A DNA stretch of 23,198 nucleotides from an uncultured Oscillospiraceae bacterium. GTDB lineage: Bacteria > Bacillota > Clostridia > Oscillospirales > Acutalibacteraceae. Position numbers and translations under genes: made by a program. The notes under the pieces were generated by a model. That model searched no databases. It worked only from the letters and a program-made list of their open reading frames with translations, and was not told the DNA's origin. This document shows positions 14,663 to 20,632 of the stretch, piece after piece; position 1 is the first letter of the stretch; the number at the start of each line of letters is the position of its first letter. The DNA is taken from assembly GCA_900543795.1 (NCBI GenBank), contig UQSH01000025.1:1-23198 (forward strand), written 5' to 3'.

Positions 14663-16038
14663 AATCTAACCGTTGTAACCGATTTAGCTTTAAGCGTAAT
14701 TGTTTTTGAAAGCTTACCCGAATATATTTGCTTAAAATTATGCTTTTGTGTTGTTTCGTATATTTCCGCCTTGTCAAGATCGGTTAGAATTTCAACTGCT
14801 TCCTCCTTGCCCTCGTTAACGGCAATTGCAATCTGCGAGCCGTCAGCGCATTTGAATGCAAAAATGTTTATTCCGTTATTGTCTGTTAAAGAGCAGTCAA
14901 GCACCGTATCTGCGCTTCTTAAAAATTTTGTAAAATGCAAAAGAGCATAATATCTTTTGCAAATGTAATAGTATGAAAAGCCGTTTGTGGCTGATAAAAG
15001 TCCGTCGGAATAATCCTTTGAATCGCCTTTTGAGTCTGCAATCTGGTTAACTGCAACCCATGCCGTCCAGCTTTCTGCACCCATTTCGCATAAATCCCAG
15101 CCGATAATTCTTGCCGTGTTCAGTGCACCGTTAATGCTTTTAGTGTCGCTAATGCAGGGAAGCTCGCACCATTCGCTCATATCAAAGCGTATGTCGGGAT
15201 TTTTTAAAACGGTATCATTATAAAAAATCTTTCTTGCTTCAACATCTCTGTCGGAGTGGTAGGAGTGAACGGCAAAAACACCGAGGTTTCTCATAATAAC
15301 CTCGTCCTGCTTGAAAAGGTTAAGGTATTCCTGCGTTTTTCCGCCTATTTCTCCGCTTTCGGGGCCGTAAAGCTTAACCGAAAGTCCTCTTTTTTCAATC
15401 TCCTCTGCGAAAATTCTGAAAACCTCGCAAACCTCCTCCGGCTCGTAATGGCATCCCTCCTGCCAAACATTTTTGCCGCCCCATTTCCATTGAGGCTCGT
15501 TTATGGGGCTTATGTATGAAACCGGTATGCCGTCGTTAATAAAATGCTCTGTTATATCAAGAAAATATTTTGCAAAGGCTTTGTATCTGCTCTTGGGCAG
15601 ATTGCAGGTGTGGTGCATAAGGCTTCCGCTCGCCTGTCCGCTTGATGTTAAGGCATAATGAGGTGAGTTTGCAAAAAGAATAACCGTGTCTATGCTTCCT
15701 CTTTCCAAGCAAAGCTTTAAAAAACGGTAAGCATTGTTATCCCTGCTCCAATCATATCCGCCTGTGCAGTAGCCTTCATCTTCATTTTCGTCATCAATAA
15801 TACAAAAGGATTCGCATCTTCTCCAAGGATTGGGCACACGGCAGTTTGCATCATCCCAGCCTGCGCCGATGTTATATCTGTATATATTCAGGTTAAGTCC
15901 TTTTTCGGTGTAAAGCAAATCGCAAAGCTCCTGCGCCGTTTTTTTTGTTGCAACATTTTGGCTCCACCAGCATGCAGATGCACCGAAGCCCTTTATCCTC
16001 TGCCTTTCGTTTGCGTTTTTAAAATCAATTTTTATCAT
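14653..16038 (-). CDS. Glycoside hydrolase family 30-like enzyme, apparently intracellular
   Basis: A 461-residue retaining glycosidase of clan GH-A. The N-terminal strand has RIKGFGASACWWSQN. The acid/base is E181 in SPINEPQWKW and the nucleophile is E289 in RFDMSEWCELP. NIGAGWDD (56-63), NSPHYALTSSGQASGS (124-139) and AVHSY (256-260) resemble GH30 members acting on beta-1,6-galactan or xylan, but the exact subfamily is unclear. A short C-terminal beta-domain ends in ITLKAKSVTTVRLWK. The start is the ATG at 16038, overlapping the GNAT stop by four bases, with GGAG nine bases before it; a 10-residue upstream extension is unlikely. No signal peptide is visible, so it probably works on imported oligosaccharides. 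Confidence 0.85.
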   Translation of the reverse strand: MIKIDFKNANERQRIKGFGASACWWSQNVATKKTAQELCDLLYTEKGLNLNIYRYNIGAGWDDANCRVPNPWRRCESFCIIDDENEDEGYCTGGYDWSRDNNAYRFLKLCLERGSIDTVILFANSPHYALTSSGQASGSLMHHTCNLPKSRYKAFAKYFLDITEHFINDGIPVSYISPINEPQWKWGGKNVWQEGCHYEPEEVCEVFRIFAEEIEKRGLSVKLYGPESGEIGGKTQEYLNLFKQDEVIMRNLGVFAVHSYHSDRDVEARKIFYNDTVLKNPDIRFDMSEWCELPCISDTKSINGALNTARIIGWDLCEMGAESWTAWVAVNQIADSKGDSKDYSDGLLSATNGFSYYYICKRYYALLHFTKFLRSADTVLDCSLTDNNGINIFAFKCADGSQIAIAVNEGKEEAVEILTDLDKAEIYETTQKHNFKQIYSGKLSKTITLKAKSVTTVRLWK

Positions 16039-16454
16039 AGTGCTTTCTCCATATAGATGTGTGGGCAATATTCGTCAAGATAAACCTCTCCAACCTCGTG
16101 AAAGCCGAGCGATTTATAAAAATCCTTTATTCTGCATTGTGCAGACAGCTCGCATTTCTCTGCGCCGAGCTCCTTCGCCCTTTCGCAAAGCGAGTTCATA
16201 ATAATGCTTCCGAGATGCTCGCGTCTGTATTCCTTTAAAACGGCAACCCTGCCGATGTGATATGATTTTCCGCCGTTTTCGGTAAACATTCTTGCGGTTG
16301 CAACCGCCCTTGAATTGTTAAAAAGTAAAAGATGAATTGCCGTTTTGTCTGTTCCGTCAAATTCCTCTTTAAAGCCCTGCTCTTCAACAAAAACCTTTGT
16401 TCTGATTTGCACAGCTTCCTTTGGCAAATAATCGTAATATTCAATTTTGTTCAT
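16035..16454 (-). CDS. GNAT family N-acetyltransferase (ElaA/YjcF-like)
   Basis: A 139-residue acetyltransferase. The N-terminal element VQIRTKVFVEEQGFKEEFDGTD matches the ElaA/YjcF subgroup. The acetyl-CoA-binding segment is IGRVAVLKEYRREHLGSIIM, with RREHLG as the Q/R-x-x-G-x-G/A loop (weakened glycine). DFYKSLGF is the usual C-terminal motif. Substrate is unknown. It is first in the minus operon with GH30 and trmO. GGTGA lies five bases before the ATG, and the divergent promoter at 16488-16516 is its likely driver. Confidence 0.85.
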   Translation of the reverse strand: MNKIEYYDYLPKEAVQIRTKVFVEEQGFKEEFDGTDKTAIHLLLFNNSRAVATARMFTENGGKSYHIGRVAVLKEYRREHLGSIIMNSLCERAKELGAEKCELSAQCRIKDFYKSLGFHEVGEVYLDEYCPHIYMEKAL

Positions 16455-16487
16455 AAAATCACCATAAAAGATAGTTTAATTGATTTA

Positions 16488-16516
16488 ATTTTATCACAAA
16501 ATGAATAAATATTCAA
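16488..16516 (-). promoter_or_regulatory. Promoter of the GNAT-GH30-trmO operon
   Basis: Read on the minus strand: TTGAAT (16516-16511), a 17-base spacer, then TAAAAT (16493-16488), preceded by TG one base away (extended -10). The -35 overlaps the ARG box at 16502-16515. Confidence 0.55.
16502..16515. promoter_or_regulatory. Candidate ArgR-binding ARG box
   Basis: TGAATAAATATTCA is a palindrome (TGAAT/ATTCA with a 4-base A/T centre) and matches the ARG-box core TGAATwwwwATTCA exactly. It lies 9 bases upstream of the ABC transporter's -35 and overlaps the -35 of the divergent operon. A weaker second site, TGCATAATTAAGTA, starts at 16533. No argR is in the window. Confidence 0.55.
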
Positions 16517-16524
16517 TAATATAC

Positions 16525-16553
16525 TTGCATTTTGCATAATTAAGTATTATAAT
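16525..16553 (+). promoter_or_regulatory. Strong sigma-A promoter of the amino-acid ABC operon
   Basis: TTGCAT (16525-16530), 17-base spacer, TATAAT (16548-16553). Leader of about 35-40 bases to the start, with AAGGAGAA before the ATG at 16596. The consensus match is the best in the window. Confidence 0.75.
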
Positions 16554-16595
16554 TAACAATCATAAAAAATTCAAAAAATAATAAGGAGAATTATT

Positions 16596-17372
16596 ATGAA
16601 AAAGCTTACTAAAATAATGGCTCTTGTTCTTGCAGCAGTATTCGTTTTCGCTTGCTTTGCAGGTTGCTCGGCCAAGGAAGAAGCAAAAGAAACATTAACT
16701 CTTGCAACAAGTGCGGATTTCCCGCCCTATGAGTCAATCGGAGATGACGGCAGCTATATCGGCATAGACATTGAAATTGCTCAGGCTATCGCTGATAAGC
16801 TCGGCAAGGAGCTCGTTGTTGAGAATATGGATTTTGATGCAATCATCAATTCCGTTTCAACAGGAAAGGCCGATATGGGTATGGCAGGTCTTACCGTAAC
16901 TGATGAGCGTCTTCAAAGCGTTGATTTCTCAACCTCTTATGCAACAGGCGTTCAGGCAATCATTGTTGCAGAGAATTCGCCAATCACTTCTGTTGACGAC
17001 CTTTATGCAGAGGGTGCGGCTTATAAGGTTGGCGTTCAGATTTCAACAACTGCCGATATTTATTTTTCAGGCGATATTGAAGACGGCTTAACAACCTGCA
17101 CTGTTGAGCAGTATCAAACAGGCGCAGAGGCAGTAACCTCTCTTGCAACAGGAAAGATTGACGCTGTTATCATTGATAATGAGCCTGCTAAATCATTCGT
17201 TGCGGCTAATGAAGGCCTTAAAATCCTTGACACTAAATATACAGAAGAGGATTATGCAATTGCATTTGCAAAGGGAAGCGAGCTTACCGAAGAGGTAAAT
17301 AACGCTCTTAAAGAGCTTATCGCAGACGGAACAGTTCAAAGCATCATTGATAAATATATTCCTGCTGAATAA
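16596..17372 (+). CDS. Polar amino-acid ABC transporter, substrate-binding lipoprotein
   Basis: An SBP_bac_3-family binding protein of 258 residues that is tethered outside the cell membrane and delivers an amino acid to the permease. The signal peptide (1-23) ends in a lipobox FAGC with the lipidated C24. The mature part has TLTLATSADFPPYESIG, FDAIINSVSTGKADMGMAGLTVTDER and the PAKSFVA region with DNEPAK in place of the common D-x-P. These are features of the polar (Arg/Gln/Glu/Cys) group; the specific ligand cannot be read. An ARG box upstream suggests arginine. A terminator-like hairpin follows, so this gene may be made in excess of the permease. Confidence 0.92.
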   Translation: MKKLTKIMALVLAAVFVFACFAGCSAKEEAKETLTLATSADFPPYESIGDDGSYIGIDIEIAQAIADKLGKELVVENMDFDAIINSVSTGKADMGMAGLTVTDERLQSVDFSTSYATGVQAIIVAENSPITSVDDLYAEGAAYKVGVQISTTADIYFSGDIEDGLTTCTVEQYQTGAEAVTSLATGKIDAVIIDNEPAKSFVAANEGLKILDTKYTEEDYAIAFAKGSELTEEVNNALKELIADGTVQSIIDKYIPAE

Positions 17373-17386
17373 GTAATTTTTACTGA

Positions 17387-17408
17387 AAGGGGTGGGCTTC
17401 CACCCCTT
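17387..17408 (+). terminator. Intra-operon terminator/attenuator after the binding-protein gene
   Basis: AAGGGGTGG (17387-17395), loop GCTT, CCACCCCTT (17400-17408), perfect 9-bp stem, then GA and TTTTTT (17411-17416). The permease ribosome site begins at 17427. Partial termination would raise binding-protein mRNA over permease and ATPase mRNA. Confidence 0.8.
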
Positions 17409-17441
17409 GATTTTTTGTTAATGTTTAAAGGAGGCGTCGCC

Positions 17442-18167
17442 TTGGCAGAGTGGTTTGATAATTTGAAATCTCAGTTCATCCTGAATTTTGTTGACGGAAA
17501 CAGGTGGAAGCTTCTTGTTGAGGGCTTGGGAAACACCTTGAAAATAACATTGGTTGCCGTTGTAATCGGTATTGTTCTCGGTGTTCTTATTGCTATCATC
17601 CGTTCCTCCTATGATAAAAATGCCGAAAGCATGCACGGTGCTTCAAAGGCAGTTCTTTCTGCCTTAAACGGTATTGCAAAGATTTATTTAACAATAATAA
17701 GGGGAACTCCCGTTGTTGTTCAGCTTCTTATTATGTATTATATTATCTTTGCTTCGTCTAATAATAAAATACTTATTGCTATTCTTGCATTCGGTATCAA
17801 TTCGGGTGCTTATGTTGCAGAAATATTCCGCTCGGGAATTATGTCTATTGATGCCGGTCAGTTTGAAGCCGGCAGAGCAATGGGCCTTAATTTTGTGCAA
17901 ACAATGGTGCACATCATCATTCCTCAGGCGTTTAAGAATGTTCTTCCTGCGCTTGCAAACGAGGTTATTGTTCTTTTAAAGGAAACCTCCGTTGCAGGTT
18001 ATGTTGCCATAACAGACCTAACAAGAGCAGGAAATCTTATCAGAGGAAAAACCTTCAGCGCTTTTATGCCTCTTATTGCAGTTGCGGTAATCTATCTTAT
18101 TATGGTAATGATTCTTTCAAAACTTGTTTCATTGCTTGAAAGGAGGCTTCGCGCAAGTGATCACTGA
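17442..18167 (+). CDS. Polar amino-acid ABC transporter, permease
   Basis: A 241-residue HisM/GlnP-type permease with about five membrane helices; the first is near residues 27-48 (NTLKITLVAVVIGIVLGVLI). The cytoplasmic EAA loop is EAGRAMGLNFVQTMVHIIIPQAFKNVLP, which docks with the ATPase. The start is a TTG at 17442, seven bases after a strong AAAGGAGG (17427-17434). Earlier in-frame TTG (17415) and ATG (17421) codons precede that ribosome site and are not supported. It is 69 bases after the binding protein and overlaps the ATPase gene by 11 bases. Confidence 0.92.
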   Translation: MAEWFDNLKSQFILNFVDGNRWKLLVEGLGNTLKITLVAVVIGIVLGVLIAIIRSSYDKNAESMHGASKAVLSALNGIAKIYLTIIRGTPVVVQLLIMYYIIFASSNNKILIAILAFGINSGAYVAEIFRSGIMSIDAGQFEAGRAMGLNFVQTMVHIIIPQAFKNVLPALANEVIVLLKETSVAGYVAITDLTRAGNLIRGKTFSAFMPLIAVAVIYLIMVMILSKLVSLLERRLRASDH

Positions 18168-18894
18168 TGCTTTAATTAAGGTTGAGGGCTTAAAAAAATC
18201 CTTTGGCGACCATGAGGTTTTAAAGGGAATTGATTATAAAATTCAAAAGGGCGATAAAATAGTTGTTATCGGTCCGTCGGGCTCCGGAAAAAGCACCTTT
18301 TTGCGCTGCTTAAATCTTCTTGAAACTCCAACAGATGGAAAAATCTGGTTTGACGGACAATGTATAACAGATAAAAAAACAGATATAAACGAAATCAGAA
18401 AGCACATGGGAATGGTTTTTCAGCATTTCAATCTTTTCAATAATCTCACGATTATGAAAAATATAACGCTTGCTCCCACTAAGTTAAAGATTATGAGCAA
18501 GGAGGAGGCAAATGAAAATGCGTTAAGGCTTCTTTCAATGGTTGGCCTTTCCGACAAGGCAGATGCTTATCCGAGTCAGCTTTCGGGCGGACAAAAGCAA
18601 AGGGTTGCCATTGTGCGCTCCCTTGCAATGAATCCCAAGGTTATGCTTTTTGATGAGCCAACCTCCGCACTTGATCCCGAAATGGTGGGAGAGGTTCTTC
18701 AGGTTATGAAGGACCTTGCAAATGAGGGAATGACTATGGTTGTTGTAACTCATGAAATGGGCTTTGCCCGTGAGGTTGCTTCAAAGGTTGTGTTTATTGA
18801 TGACGGAATTATTCAAGAGGAAAACACACCTGTTGATTTCTTCCAAAATCCTCAAAATGCAAGATTAAAGGACTTTCTTTCAAAGGTTTTATAA
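18157..18894 (+). CDS. Polar amino-acid ABC transporter, ATP-binding protein (GlnQ/HisP type)
   Basis: A 245-residue ABC ATPase. Walker A is GPSGSGKST, the Q-loop follows (VFQHFNLFNN), the signature is LSGGQKQR, Walker B is VMLFDEPTSALDPE, and the switch histidine is in VVTHEMGFA. The start is GTG at 18157, with AAAGGAGG at 18139-18146 inside the permease gene; an in-frame TTG at 18124 lies before this site and is unlikely. It completes a three-gene uptake system. A terminator follows. Confidence 0.94.
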   Translation: MITDALIKVEGLKKSFGDHEVLKGIDYKIQKGDKIVVIGPSGSGKSTFLRCLNLLETPTDGKIWFDGQCITDKKTDINEIRKHMGMVFQHFNLFNNLTIMKNITLAPTKLKIMSKEEANENALRLLSMVGLSDKADAYPSQLSGGQKQRVAIVRSLAMNPKVMLFDEPTSALDPEMVGEVLQVMKDLANEGMTMVVVTHEMGFAREVASKVVFIDDGIIQEENTPVDFFQNPQNARLKDFLSKVL

Positions 18895-18900
18895 AAAAAT

Positions 18901-18935
18901 AAATGCTTCGAGGTTGTTAAAGCCTTGAAGCATTT
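18901..18935. terminator. Bidirectional terminator, ABC operon and esterase
   Basis: AAATGCTTCGAGG (18901-18913) pairs with CCTTGAAGCATTT (18923-18935), one wobble, followed by a T-run (TTTTTTT to 18939) and preceded by a run of A. It serves both convergent genes. Confidence 0.9.
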
Positions 18936-18940
18936 TTTTG

Positions 18941-19837
18941 TTAATTTGAATGTTTAATAAAGAAATCAAGCATTTCGTTAATACATTCCTGCGAATATGA
19001 GGGCGATGGGTCAAGAACAGGAAAAACATGCGGCAGCCTTCTTCCTGCATAATATCCCTCAAAATCGTGAAATTTATATTCAATTTTGTTGCGTTCAAGC
19101 GTTTCCCGAAGCTTGTATGCCTGCTTTCTCAAAAAATCTCCCGAGGAGGTAACAACATAGAAGGGCGGCATATTTCTGTTTGCAATTCTTTTAAAATCCA
19201 TATATTTGAAATATTTGCTTCTTTTCAGCTCGGGGCCTAAAATTTCGGGCAGATTTATGTTCATTTTTATGTTTGGGCTCGCAAGGTCAACTGCCGGGCA
19301 AACCGCACCAACCGCTTTAAATTTCAGCGCAGGGTTGTTAATGTCAAAATCCTTTTGAAGATTCCTGTCGGAGCATATTGCGGAAATAACGCAAACAAAA
19401 TGTCCTCCCGCAGAATCTCCCGTTAAAAAAGCATTGCTCAAATCGGCAGGATAATCGCAGGCGTTTTCGGCAATAAAATCAAATGCCGCAAACATATCTT
19501 CAATTTGATCCTTAAATCTGTAATCTCCCGCAAGGCGATAGTTAAGCGAAAAAACGGTAAAGCCCTTTGAGGCAAGGTTAAGACAGTAGTTTTTGTTAAT
19601 TTCCTTGCTTCCGCCAAGCCAGCCGCCGCCGTGAATATCAACAATAACGGGAAGCCTTTTATCTGCTTCGCACGGAAAATAAACATCAAGTGTGTGCTCC
19701 TTTTTGCCGTCATTTATGTATGGAATATCGATTATTTCATCAACATTCGGCGTCGGCGTTTGAAGCGCAATTCTTTCAAAATCCTTTTTTGCATTAAGCT
19801 TCCAAAATAATTTGAAGGCAGGAAGTAAAACAGACAT
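18941..19837 (-). CDS. Alpha/beta hydrolase, HSL/BD-FAE-like esterase
   Basis: A 298-residue carboxylesterase-type hydrolase. The oxyanion motif HGGGWLGGS (69-77), the nucleophile elbow GDSAGG (S142), the acid D234 (SSGDFLRKQ) and the base H270 (RRLPHVFPV) are in order. Members of this group act on short acyl or acetylated plant-polysaccharide esters, but substrate is open. An N-terminal hydrophobic stretch is short and there is no clear signal peptide, so a cytoplasmic location is likely. The ATG at 19837 has GAGGAGAA before it. The next gene upstream (CarD-like) is 97 bases away on the same strand. Confidence 0.87.
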   Translation of the reverse strand: MSVLLPAFKLFWKLNAKKDFERIALQTPTPNVDEIIDIPYINDGKKEHTLDVYFPCEADKRLPVIVDIHGGGWLGGSKEINKNYCLNLASKGFTVFSLNYRLAGDYRFKDQIEDMFAAFDFIAENACDYPADLSNAFLTGDSAGGHFVCVISAICSDRNLQKDFDINNPALKFKAVGAVCPAVDLASPNIKMNINLPEILGPELKRSKYFKYMDFKRIANRNMPPFYVVTSSGDFLRKQAYKLRETLERNKIEYKFHDFEGYYAGRRLPHVFPVLDPSPSYSQECINEMLDFFIKHSN

Positions 19838-19934
19838 ATAATCACTTCTCCTCTCGTGCTGATTTCGTTTATCTGATTATATAATTTGGTGTATAATCGG
19901 GCTGAAAATCGGCATTTTCCCAATATTAAATTAA

Positions 19935-20438
19935 TTATGCCGCTTCAATTGTTTTTGTAATAAACGGCTCAACCTCTTCGGGATTTAATTCAAGCACAAG
20001 TGCTATTTCGCCGTGAATAATGTTTTGTGCCTGTTTAAGAAATCTTTCGTCATAAACAGAAAGGCTTTTGCCGCATTGCTCAAGAATAATGCGCCTTTCG
20101 TGAAGCGTTTTCAAAAGCGAGCAAAGCGCAGTTCTGTCTGCACTTTTGATGATTTTTTTAAATTCCTCTCTGCGCATATTAATGTTATCGTTCCAAATGC
20201 TTTTCTGCGAGGGAAGGTCCTTAATCATCTTAATAACCTCTTCTCTTGAAAGAATTTCTTTCAGCCTTGAAACAAGCATTTCATTATCGGTGGGAACATA
20301 GATTGTTTCTCTTTTATCAAAAAAAGGAGAAAGAATATAATAGGTTTTTATTTCCGAACCGAATTTTTCCTCTTTAATATCGATAATTCTGCAAACTCCG
20401 TTAGAGCCGTAAATAAAAACATCTCCTACGCTGAACAT
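19935..20438 (-). CDS. CarD/CdnL-family transcriptional regulator
   Basis: A 167-residue regulator that binds the RNA polymerase beta lobe and helps hold open promoter complexes. The N-terminal RNAP-interacting domain is FSVGDVFIYGSNGVCRIIDI through YYILSPFFDKRETIYVPTDN; the rest is a helical C-terminal domain (SREEVIKMIKDLP to the end) matching CdnL-type proteins. The start is the ATG at 20438, with GGAGGG six bases upstream (20445-20450). An in-frame ATG at 20489 would add 17 residues ahead of the conserved start and is not supported. The promoter-side neighbour is the large surface protein gene, transcribed divergently. Confidence 0.9.
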   Translation of the reverse strand: MFSVGDVFIYGSNGVCRIIDIKEEKFGSEIKTYYILSPFFDKRETIYVPTDNEMLVSRLKEILSREEVIKMIKDLPSQKSIWNDNINMRREEFKKIIKSADRTALCSLLKTLHERRIILEQCGKSLSVYDERFLKQAQNIIHGEIALVLELNPEEVEPFITKTIEAA

Positions 20439-20503
20439 TTCCAACCCTCCAAGTTGTATAACATTTAGTAGATTATTTACGAAAAACACTTCTTTATAAA
20501 TTA

Positions 20504-20512
20504 ATTATATCA
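20504..20512 (-). promoter_or_regulatory. Extended -10 of the CarD-like gene
   Basis: Read on the minus strand: TGATATAAT at 20512-20504 (TGnTATAAT). The -35 near 20527-20532 is poor (TGTTAA). Confidence 0.45.
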
Positions 20513-20572
20513 CAAACTTACAAAAATTAACAGAAAAAATTTACAAAAAGTAGAAAAAACTTTGTTATACTG

Positions 20573-20601
20573 TTGTGTTATTCAAAATATAGTGCTATAA
20601 T
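20573..20601 (+). promoter_or_regulatory. Extended -10 promoter of the surface protein gene
   Basis: TTGTGT (20573-20578), 17-base spacer, TATAAT (20596-20601) with TG one base ahead. Transcription would start near 20608, followed by TTGGAGGA and a TTG start. Confidence 0.65.
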
Positions 20602-20632
20602 TATTTATATTATTCTATTGGAGGAATCAAAG

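Noticed and set aside
14597..14950. A 117-codon plus-strand frame over trmO and the GH30 gene
   Set aside because: It is antisense to two intact genes and has no family-like motif.
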